This document shows, piece by piece, positions 1 through 7,165 of a stretch of DNA of 8,348 bases. Source of the DNA: Deltaproteobacteria bacterium (GTDB lineage Bacteria; Myxococcota; XYA12-FULL-58-9; JAUUZB01). The position numbers were made by a program, and so were the translations under genes. The stretch spans positions 1 through 8,348 of the forward strand of contig JAUUZB010000109.1 of NCBI GenBank assembly GCA_030590185.1, in the 5' to 3' direction. The notes beneath the pieces are model-generated. The model was not told the DNA's origin. It saw only the letters and a list, made by a program, of their open reading frames with translations, and ran no database searches. Position 1 is the stretch's first letter. Each line of letters starts with the position of its first letter.

Positions 1-404
1 GGCGCGACACCGATCGCCTCGAGAAATTCATCCTGGAGCTCGAATCCCTGCGCGGGCCGGTGCCGGCCGCACGCGCCTTCCGGGCCCTCACGCTGCTCTT
101 CTACGGCGCCCACATGCGCTCCAAGAGCCTGTTCGGCGCCATCAACGAGCGCAAGCAGCACATGCTGCGCGAGGGGATCCGGGAATTCGAGGAGAGCGGC
201 GACCGGGTCTGGCAGATCTGCGGCGTGTTCGAAATGCACGCCAAGACTAGCACCTGGCACAAGATCGCCGAGATCCTGCTCGACTACACCCACTGGCGCG
301 CCCTCCAGCCGATCGGACCCGTCGATATCGACGCGTACGACGCGGTCGAGCGTCAAATCAGTCGGGACAAACGTCGGCCCGAGTGGCGCAAGTCGCACCG
401 TTGA
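1..404 (+). CDS. Hypothetical protein, 3' end only (5' end cut by window edge)
   Basis: The open frame enters from the left edge (first whole codon at 3) and stops with TGA at 402-404, giving at least 133 residues. A GTG at 60 lies in this frame, but the reading frame and coding-like codon use continue upstream to the edge, so the true start is probably outside the window. The visible part is soluble, charged and probably largely helical. It has Leu/Glu-rich stretches (LEKFILELESL near the edge, then REGIREFEESGDR), several Trp and His residues, and a very basic C-terminal tail (RDKRRPEWRKSHR). There is no signal peptide, membrane segment or catalytic motif in the visible part. I do not recognise the family. 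It converges on the kinase gene, with 37 bases between the two stop codons. The frame is real with good confidence; the function is unknown. Confidence 0.7.
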   Translation, partial: RDTDRLEKFILELESLRGPVPAARAFRALTLLFYGAHMRSKSLFGAINERKQHMLREGIREFEESGDRVWQICGVFEMHAKTSTWHKIAEILLDYTHWRALQPIGPVDIDAYDAVERQISRDKRRPEWRKSHR

Positions 405-441
405 GAAGCGTGACCGGCGCCGGGCGTTGACCCAGGGCGGG

Positions 442-1746
<1,305 letters not shown>

Positions 1747-1754
1747 GTTGTGTT

Positions 1755-1824
1755 CTTCGCCTCCGGCGAAGTCCCGTTTTGTGGGCGCTTCGCGCCTTGC
1801 CTAAACCCTTCGCCTTCGGCGAAG
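1755..1824. repeat. Three evenly spaced short palindromes (CTTCGCC-TTC-GGCGAAG type)
   Basis: Palindrome 1 pairs CTTCGCC (1755-1761) with GGCGAAG (1765-1771) around TCC. Palindrome 2 pairs GGCGC (1784-1788) with GCGCC (1792-1796) around TTC. Palindrome 3 pairs CTTCGCC (1808-1814) with GGCGAAG (1818-1824) around TTC. The centres lie at 1763, 1790 and 1816, so the spacing is 27 and 26 bases. Palindromes 1 and 3 are near-identical copies of the same 17-base unit, differing only in the central triplet. They sit just upstream of the kinase start, within its probable mRNA leader, and palindrome 1 contains the only SD-like GGAGG. They could be protein-binding sites, RNA hairpins, or a REP-like genomic repeat; the window alone cannot decide. 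Confidence 0.75.
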
Positions 1825-1869
1825 TACGGGTTCCCCGCGGTGCTCTGAGACGGCCCGATTTGAGACGCG

Positions 1870-1899
1870 AGCAAAGCACCTCCCGGCAAGGGCGGTCAA
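1870..1899 (-). promoter_or_regulatory. Candidate promoter for the kinase gene
   Basis: On the minus strand, TTGACC (1899-1894) could be a -35 and TTTGCT (1875-1870) a weak -10, separated by 18 bases and preceded by GTGC (an extended TG-n element). This would put the transcript start near 1863 and leave a leader of about 115 bases containing all three palindromes. The -35 is a good sigma-70-like match and the -10 is weak, so this is tentative. Confidence 0.3.
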
Positions 1900-2073
1900 G
1901 CACGTCTTGGGGATCCCATGGCAACCCGTGGGCGCGTCTAGAGGAACCGAAGGGCCAGTTTGTTGTGTAGGTTGATGTGGGAGGGAATGATCGCTGTGCT
2001 GCGTGAGATCCGTTGTTCAAGCGCGATGGGGTCGGTTAGACTTATCGTGAGCCTTTGTTGCTCAGGAGAGACG

Positions 2074-5000
2074 ATGCGAAAGTGTGCATTCCCTCTAGCT
2101 GCCGTTGCCGTCGCCATTGGAATCGGGTCCGGGTGTGGATCCCGGACCCCAGGGGTAACGAACAACAATGGGGGCGACTCCGACGCCGGTGGGACCGAGG
2201 CTCCGACGCCCGTCGCGCTGTCCATCGAGACCTTTGCCATACCGCTCGAGCTCGTGGCGGGTGACGAGGTAACCGCCGCTTGCGTGGTCAGCCAGGATCG
2301 CGACTACCTCGCTGGTATCGAGACGGTCGTGGCGGTCAGCCCGGAGGCGGGCGCCCTCACCACCGGCACGACCAGCGTGACCTTCACCCCGACCGAGGTC
2401 GGTTCCTACGTCGTGCACTGCGAGACCGCCGACGGCCTGACGGTCGATGAGAAGGGCGTCACCATCGAGGTGCTCGCCGGCCCCCCCGCCTCGGTCGAAA
2501 CCATGATCTCAGACAACGTCGCCGAGGCCGGCGCCTCGGTGAGCGCCGACTGCGAGGTCTTTGACGCCTTTGGCAACCTGATCGACGAGGAGGACTACGA
2601 GCAGACCACGGGCCTCTTTTTGCCGGATGAGCTGTGGCCCGATCCCCTCTCCGGCCCGGGGTTCACCGTCCGCGGCACGACCGCCGGGGACTACGAGGTT
2701 GCCTGTACCTACGGCGAGCTGATCGATGAAACCCCCGAGCCCCTGACCATCGTCCCGGGCATCCCGGCCTTCACCGACACTATCGTCCTGCCGACCTACC
2801 TCGCCCCCACCGAGGAGGCGACCATCGAGTGCGTGGTGCAGGATGCCTTTGGCAACGACCTCGTGGGGGTGGAAACCAACGTGGTGGCGATGGTGGCCGA
2901 TGGCTCGCTCGCGATGGATGCCGGCCTGACCTACGACGACGCGTCGATCTCCGCCACCCTGGCGCAAACCTATTATGTATCCTGCAAGGTGCCGGCCTTT
3001 TTCGCCGGTGACGAAACCCCGGCCGAGGTCGTGGTCCATCCTGGCTTGCCCCACCATTGGATCGTCGAGCTGCCGGATCAGGACTGCTTCTGGCAGGACC
3101 GCGGCCTGCCGCTGCTCTACATCGTCTATGATCAGTGGGGCAACGAAGTGGCGTCGGAGGATTACGACATCACGGTCTGGTCCGACCCGGCGGGCGTGAC
3201 CCTCGACGGCGACGGGGTGGTGCGCATCCCGGGCGAGGGGGACTTCACCATCTGGGTCGATCTGGCGGGCACGACGCCCCAGGCTGCGAACAGCACCATC
3301 GTGCCCATCGGCAGCTCGGTGCGGGTCGACTCCACCCCGCCGGTCATCGACATCAGCAGCCCGTCGCGGGCGTCGGCTCTGCAACAGTCCACCGCCTCGG
3401 TCAGCATCAGCGGCACGGTCTCCGACGGGGTCAGCGCCATCGAGTCCCTCGAGATCAACGACAACGTGATCGCGGTGACCCCGGGGGTCACCTCGGTGCC
3501 GATCAGCCGCACCCAAAACAGCGAGTGGGGCCTGAACGTCATCACCGGCAGCGCCGTGGACGAATGCGGCAACCGGCGGGTGATCGCCCAGTCCTACCTG
3601 CGCAGCGGACAGTATTTCACCGCCGCCACCTGGTCGAGCTCGACCGCCCGGGCCACCAGCGGCATCTTGGCGCGTCTGAATCAGCCGGTGATCGACGACG
3701 GCAACCGCAACGACGCCGACGACCTCGCGACCATCACCTGGATGATCTTGACCGGTATGGACCTCGATGCGGTCATCCCATCCACCTTCGTCAACACGCG
3801 GGTTTGGGATTGCACGGAATGCGGCTTCTGGCCGGTGGAGTGGGACGATTGCGCGTGGGATGGCTACCGCGTCCTGAAAACGTCGGCCTTCACCTACTCC
3901 CAACCGACGATGGACTGGCTGTATGCCGTCGATGGTGGCCTTTCCCTCGGGATGTCGATCAGCAACCTGTATCTGCCGCTCAACGTCCACGGCTGGTGGA
4001 ACTGCCATTGCTGCGGCGACTATGACGTAAGCGTCAACGGCGACATCAGCGTCAACTACGTTTGGATCGACGCGGAGCTTTCCGTGGCCCTATCCGGCAC
4101 GAACCCGAGCGTCAGCATCTGCTCCTCCTGCCTCACCATTGGCTTCAATAACCTGGATCTCGACATCGACTGGGGCCTGTTGGACTTCCTCGGGGACGCG
4201 ACCCTGGGCTGGATCATCAACCTGATCATCGACACCTTCCAGGACGAAATCGAAGATCTACTCGCCAGCGAGCTGCGCTCGGCCATCCCGCCCATGGTCG
4301 AGGACTTCCTCTCCGGCTTCGAGCTCGAGGCTGGGTTCGACATCCCGGCGCCGCTGAGTATGCACCTCAACCTAGCGAGCGGCATGGACTTCATCGACTT
4401 CGACGGTCCGACGGGCTCGGGCAACGGCGAGCTGGGCCTCTACACCCAGGTCTACCCGAGCGCGCGGGCAGCCGCCATCCCGTCCAGCTCGCGGGGCACC
4501 ATCCGGCGCCGACCAGCGGCGAGCGACGGTCCCGGCCCGGGCACCAGCTTCAGCAGCTCGCAGTACAACTTCGGCCTCGGCCTCGAGGACGACGTGCTCA
4601 ACCAGGTGATGTGGGCGCTCTGGTACGGCGGCGGCCTCGAGCTGAACCTCACCGAGATCCTGGCCCTGTCGGGGAGCTTTGATCTGGCCGGGGTCGACCT
4701 GTCGATCAGCGGCAAGCTGCCGCCGGTCATTATGCCGGGGAGCGGCACCAACCAGATCTACATCGGCCTGGGCGACATGTATATCGACGCCAGCGTCGAC
4801 CTCGCGATCTTGCTCGGCATCGACGACTCCACCGCGCCACCGCTGCACGTCGGCATGTACCTGTCGACCGTCCTGGGCGGCTTCTTGGACCTCGACCCGA
4901 CCAACAACGAGCTGTTGGTAGCGCTCGATCCCAACCCGGACATTTGGATCGAGGTGGTGGCCATCGACGACGAGGGTTACCAGGGGGTGATGACCGATCT

Positions 5001-5226
5001 CTTCGTGGGCCTGATGACGGTCCTGCTCCCGCCGATGCTCGAGCAGGTGGTCGGCTCCTTCCCCATCCCATCCTTCGACCTCGGCGGCCTCGCCGGCCTG
5101 CCCGCCGGCACGGTCCTCGAGCTGACCAACGGCTCCCTGGGCCGGCCGAACACCGCGAACTGGTGTCTGGGTGGCACGGAGAAGATGGACGCGACGCACT
5201 TCTGCCTGACCGGCAGCCTGCAGTAG
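2074..5226 (+). CDS. Large predicted lipoprotein: Ig-like domains plus BPI/LBP-like (TULIP) lipid-binding half
   Basis: I chose ATG 2074 (1050 residues). AGGAGAG lies just upstream, and the first 21 residues form a signal peptide (MRK, a hydrophobic stretch, then GSGC). C21 is the probable lipidated Cys, although Gly at -3 makes the lipobox atypical. A Gly/Asn/Asp-rich linker (22-46) follows. Ig-like domains lie at about 47-134, 139-228, 230-320, 326-409 and 420-508. The first three each carry a Cys pair (C70/C116, C160/C211, C253/C304), and domains 2-4 share a D-x-(F/W)-GN turn. From about 510 the sequence follows the order of mammalian BPI/LBP: a beta-rich segment, CSSC (683-686), an amphipathic helix beginning GWIINLIIDTF (712-722), a Pro-rich linker (about 797-829), a second barrel from Q830, and a terminal helix LLPPMLEQVVGSFPIP (984-999). 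A Cys pair (C1031, C1044) closes the protein. The inferred role is binding a lipid or other amphipathic ligand at the cell surface. The gene, export and Ig domains are secure; the TULIP call is moderate. Confidence 0.8.
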   Translation: MRKCAFPLAAVAVAIGIGSGCGSRTPGVTNNNGGDSDAGGTEAPTPVALSIETFAIPLELVAGDEVTAACVVSQDRDYLAGIETVVAVSPEAGALTTGTTSVTFTPTEVGSYVVHCETADGLTVDEKGVTIEVLAGPPASVETMISDNVAEAGASVSADCEVFDAFGNLIDEEDYEQTTGLFLPDELWPDPLSGPGFTVRGTTAGDYEVACTYGELIDETPEPLTIVPGIPAFTDTIVLPTYLAPTEEATIECVVQDAFGNDLVGVETNVVAMVADGSLAMDAGLTYDDASISATLAQTYYVSCKVPAFFAGDETPAEVVVHPGLPHHWIVELPDQDCFWQDRGLPLLYIVYDQWGNEVASEDYDITVWSDPAGVTLDGDGVVRIPGEGDFTIWVDLAGTTPQAANSTIVPIGSSVRVDSTPPVIDISSPSRASALQQSTASVSISGTVSDGVSAIESLEINDNVIAVTPGVTSVPISRTQNSEWGLNVITGSAVDECGNRRVIAQSYLRSGQYFTAATWSSSTARATSGILARLNQPVIDDGNRNDADDLATITWMILTGMDLDAVIPSTFVNTRVWDCTECGFWPVEWDDCAWDGYRVLKTSAFTYSQPTMDWLYAVDGGLSLGMSISNLYLPLNVHGWWNCHCCGDYDVSVNGDISVNYVWIDAELSVALSGTNPSVSICSSCLTIGFNNLDLDIDWGLLDFLGDATLGWIINLIIDTFQDEIEDLLASELRSAIPPMVEDFLSGFELEAGFDIPAPLSMHLNLASGMDFIDFDGPTGSGNGELGLYTQVYPSARAAAIPSSSRGTIRRRPAASDGPGPGTSFSSSQYNFGLGLEDDVLNQVMWALWYGGGLELNLTEILALSGSFDLAGVDLSISGKLPPVIMPGSGTNQIYIGLGDMYIDASVDLAILLGIDDSTAPPLHVGMYLSTVLGGFLDLDPTNNELLVALDPNPDIWIEVVAIDDEGYQGVMTDLFVGLMTVLLPPMLEQVVGSFPIPSFDLGGLAGLPAGTVLELTNGSLGRPNTANWCLGGTEKMDATHFCLTGSLQ

Positions 5227-5268
5227 CCGCGGTACCCCCCTCCCCGGTGGAGGCGCCGCCGAAACCCT

Positions 5269-5296
5269 TTGGACGCCCGCGGGGCGGTGCTATCTA
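5269..5296 (+). promoter_or_regulatory. Candidate promoter just upstream of the permease gene
   Basis: TTGGAC (5269-5274) and TATCTA (5291-5296) are separated by 16 bases, and the latter is preceded by TGC, an extended -10 element. A transcript start about 7 bases past the -10 would fall at about 5303, right at the permease ATG (5304), implying a leaderless or nearly leaderless mRNA. Only a weak AGG (5296-5298) could act as a ribosome-binding site. The match is suggestive, not strong. Confidence 0.35.
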
Positions 5297-5303
5297 GGCA
5301 GCG

Positions 5304-6149
5304 ATGGAAACGCCCCGTCTGTCGATCCGCATCCTGGTCTTCGCGGTCCTGGTCCTGCTCGTCGGCGCGGTGCTGTTCCCGGTCTACGCGGTGGTTCTAA
5401 TGTCCTTGAGCAAGGCGCCCGGCTTCTCGGTGGTCGCCTCGCCGGACTGGGGCGCCCTGACCCTCGACCACTTCACCCGCTTTATCTCCCACACCGACGC
5501 CGAGGGCCGCTGGCTGTTCTGGCGCCAGCTGCTCAACTCCCTGGTGGTCGCGTCGAGTGCCACCCTGCTCGGCATCGCCCTGTCCACCACCGCGGCCTAC
5601 GCCTTCAGCCGCATGCGCTTCCCGGGCCACCGCTTGGCCATGGCCACCTTCCTGGTCACCCAGATGTTCCCGGCCACGATGATGGTGGTGCCGCTCTACC
5701 TGTTGATCAATCGACTGGGACTGGTCGACTCGACCCTGGGGCTGGTGATCGTCTACTCCACCACCTCCCTGCCGTTTTGCATCTGGATGCTCAAGGGCTA
5801 CTTCGACACCATCCCCGAGGACCTCGACGAGGCAGCGCTGATCGACGGCGCGAGTCGGCTGCGGGTCTTTTACCAGGTGATCCTACCGCTGGCGCGGCCG
5901 GCGATCGCGGTGACAGCGTTGTTTTCGTTTCTCGCCGCTTGGAATGAGTTCATCCTGGCCGCGACGTTTCTCTCGCGGCAGGAGGCCTTTACCCTGCCGG
6001 TGACGCTCTATCGCAATGTTGGCGGGCATGGGGCTGACTGGGGTGCGTTCGCGGCGGGGTCGATCATCGTTAGTATTCCGGTTTGTGCGCTGTTCTTCTT
6101 TTTGCAGAAGAATCTGGTGGGGGGGTTGAGCGCTGGGGCGGTGAAGTAA
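5304..6149 (+). CDS. ABC transporter permease, MalG/CUT1 carbohydrate type
   Basis: This 281-residue integral membrane protein has about six hydrophobic segments (roughly 9-33, 78-102, 111-136, 140-164, 199-222, 252-270). The EAA loop that docks on the ATPase is clear: DEAALIDGAS at 175-184, with ILP at 193-195. The C-terminus, LVGGLSAGAVK, closely matches the MalG ending. Length and topology are normal for the second permease of a sugar ABC importer (MalF-MalG heterodimer with a MalK-type ATPase). The substrate cannot be deduced; maltose or another oligosaccharide is a guess from family resemblance. No binding protein, MalF partner or ATPase gene is adjacent: upstream is the unrelated lipoprotein (77-base gap) and downstream a tRNA gene. 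The last ~80 codons switch from mostly C-ending to many T/G-ending codons. Family assignment is firm; the gene name malG is not assured. Confidence 0.93.
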   Translation: METPRLSIRILVFAVLVLLVGAVLFPVYAVVLMSLSKAPGFSVVASPDWGALTLDHFTRFISHTDAEGRWLFWRQLLNSLVVASSATLLGIALSTTAAYAFSRMRFPGHRLAMATFLVTQMFPATMMVVPLYLLINRLGLVDSTLGLVIVYSTTSLPFCIWMLKGYFDTIPEDLDEAALIDGASRLRVFYQVILPLARPAIAVTALFSFLAAWNEFILAATFLSRQEAFTLPVTLYRNVGGHGADWGAFAAGSIIVSIPVCALFFFLQKNLVGGLSAGAVK

Positions 6150-6172
6150 CGCGACCGCGCTTCCGGATTAGC

Positions 6173-6260
6173 TGGCGGAGGAGCAGGGATTCGAACCCTG
6201 GGATGCATACACATCAACGGTTTTCAAGACCGTCGCCTTCGACCACTCGGCCACTCCTCC
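6173..6260 (-). tRNA. tRNA-Ser (anticodon UGA), with encoded CCA
   Basis: Read on the minus strand, the 88-base molecule begins GGAGGAG (6260-6254) and ends CTCCTCC, discriminator G, CCA (6183-6173), giving a 7-bp acceptor stem. The anticodon arm ACGGT-CTTGAAA-ACCGT places UGA in the loop, decoding UCA serine. A long variable arm typical of class II tRNA-Ser lies between the anticodon and T arms. The T arm has the GGTTCGAATCC signature. The 3' end faces the permease gene, 23 bases from its stop codon. No copy of the tRNA 3' end, integrase or attachment-site duplication is seen in the window. Confidence 0.97.
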
Positions 6261-6279
6261 GCAGATTGGAACGCTGACA

Positions 6280-6307
6280 AACCTAGCACGATGAACGGGC
6301 TGCGCAA
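6280..6307 (-). promoter_or_regulatory. Candidate promoter for tRNA-Ser
   Basis: On the minus strand, TTGCGC (6307-6302) and TAGGTT (6285-6280) are separated by 16 bases, with TGC immediately before the -10 as an extended element. Initiation would fall about 12 bases before the mature tRNA 5' end, which is a normal distance for a tRNA leader. It shares the GTGCT run before or at the -10 with the candidate promoters of the kinase and permease genes. Confidence 0.4.
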
Positions 6308-6356
6308 GCTCTGGCTCGTGCACGCCGAGGGCATGCGCCGCTACGCGGACGACTAG
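6291..6356 (+). other. 21-codon open frame of doubtful status between tRNA and trpA
   Basis: ATG 6291 to TAG 6354 encodes MNGLRKLWLVHAEGMRRYAD plus a final Asp. All sense codons end in G or C, as expected of a real gene in this genome, but the piece is very short, lacks a ribosome-binding site, overlaps the candidate tRNA promoter on the other strand, and its stop overlaps the trpA stop codon. It could be a small protein, a remnant of a lost plus-strand gene, or chance in GC-rich DNA. I do not recognise the peptide. Confidence 0.15.
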
Positions 6357-7165
6357 TGCTCGTCCCCGGTCGCCCCTTTCATGGCGCGCACGAACTCCTC
6401 CACCTCCCGCAACAGGACCTCGGGCTCGGCGCGATGGCGCGCGATGCGGTCGACGATGGCTGAGCCGCTGATCACCGCCGCGGCCCCGGCGGCTAGCGCC
6501 GTGCGGACGTGGGCCGGGGCGGAGATGCCGAAGCCGAGCACCGCGGGTGGGGCGCCGAGCGCGGCTAGCCGCGACAACAGACCGCGATAGGCTGGCTCGA
6601 CCGACTCGTCGGCGCCGGTCACCCCGGCGCGGGTCACCACGTAGGTATAGCCACGGCCGAGCTCGGCGATTTGGCGCAGGCGATCCTCATCGGCGTTGGG
6701 TGGGGCGATCAACACGGCGTCGATGCCATGTGCCTCAGCCGACCGCGCGTAGGGCTCTACTTCGAAGCACGGCACGTCAGCGACCAGCACGGAGTCCACT
6801 CCGGCCCCTGCGGCCGCGGCGTAGAAGGCGTCACGACCCGGGCCCTCCACGAGATTGGCGTAGACCAACAACCCGATCGGGATCTCAGGGTGCTCAACCC
6901 GAAAATCAGCGATCAACCGCCAACAGTCCGCGGTTCGCACGCCTGCGGCGAGGGCGCGTACCGACGCGGCTTGGATCGTCGGGCCGTCGGCGACCGGGTC
7001 GGAGAACGGGATCCCGAGCTCGAGTGCGTCCGCCCCGCCACGCACGAGGGCGCGCAGGATCTCCGCGCTCAGCGCCGGGTTGGGATCACCGAGCAGAACG
7101 AACGGCACGAAGCCGCCGGCCCCCTGCTGCGCGAGCCGCGCGAACATCTCAGCGTAGCGGGTCAT
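6353..7165 (-). CDS. trpA: Tryptophan synthase alpha chain
   Basis: This 270-residue (beta/alpha)8-barrel protein cleaves indole-3-glycerol phosphate to indole and glyceraldehyde-3-phosphate. Indole then channels to the beta subunit, in the last step of tryptophan synthesis in the cytoplasm. Both catalytic acids are present at the standard numbering: E49 in [10 protein letters not shown] and D60 in ADGPT. The flexible loop-6 segment TRAGVTGA (178-185) carries T183, and the phosphate-binding GFGIS (211-215) and SGSAIV (233-238) are intact. Length is normal for the family. The start ATG overlaps the trpB stop (ATGA, 7165-7162), pointing to one mRNA and coupled translation. Nothing looks damaged. 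The stop (TAG) shares bases with the tiny plus-strand frame ending at 6356. No clear terminator hairpin with a T-tract follows on the minus strand before the tRNA. Confidence 0.98.
   Translation of the reverse strand: MTRYAEMFARLAQQGAGGFVPFVLLGDPNPALSAEILRALVRGGADALELGIPFSDPVADGPTIQAASVRALAAGVRTADCWRLIADFRVEHPEIPIGLLVYANLVEGPGRDAFYAAAAGAGVDSVLVADVPCFEVEPYARSAEAHGIDAVLIAPPNADEDRLRQIAELGRGYTYVVTRAGVTGADESVEPAYRGLLSRLAALGAPPAVLGFGISAPAHVRTALAAGAAAVISGSAIVDRIARHRAEPEVLLREVEEFVRAMKGATGDEH

Larger units (their letters stand above)
1747..2073. other. 327-base divergent intergenic region between kinase and lipoprotein genes
   Basis: This is the only gene-free stretch longer than 300 bases. It must hold the promoters of both divergent genes. 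The kinase-proximal third contains three small palindromes (1755-1824) in the kinase mRNA leader. A candidate minus-strand promoter sits at 1870-1899. For the plus-strand lipoprotein I see no convincing -35/-10 pair, only weak partial matches such as TTGTGT (1963-1968) with AATGAT (1986-1991). Short frames that cross the region have poor codon use and no ribosome-binding site, so I regard it as non-coding. Confidence 0.7.

Noticed and set aside
1779..1970. 63-codon plus-strand frame in the divergent intergenic region
   Set aside because: It has no ribosome-binding site, atypical codon use, and covers the palindromes and the candidate kinase promoter.
1960..2073. Upstream TTG start at 1960 adding 38 residues to the lipoprotein
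   Set aside because: It has no ribosome-binding site and would bury the signal peptide. ATG 2074 follows AGGAGAG and begins a typical lipoprotein leader.
2509..4008. Long 499-codon minus-strand open frame inside the lipoprotein gene
   Set aside because: It is antisense to a well-supported gene, with an Arg/Gly/Asp/His-rich composition typical of GC-rich shadow frames and no domain pattern.
4372..5199. 275-codon minus-strand open frame
   Set aside because: It is an antisense shadow of the second TULIP barrel coding region, with no recognisable motifs.
5239..5253. CCTCC/GGAGG hairpin after the lipoprotein gene as a terminator
   Set aside because: The stem is only 5 bp with no following T-run, so it is too weak to call in GC-rich DNA.
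6083..6277. Plus-strand 64-codon frame across the tRNA
   Set aside because: It runs through the permease 3' end and the tRNA-Ser gene, both of which explain the sequence.
6149..6280. Integrated element or attachment site at the tRNA-Ser 3' end
   Set aside because: No integrase, no duplicated tRNA 3' segment and no foreign gene cargo are visible in the window.
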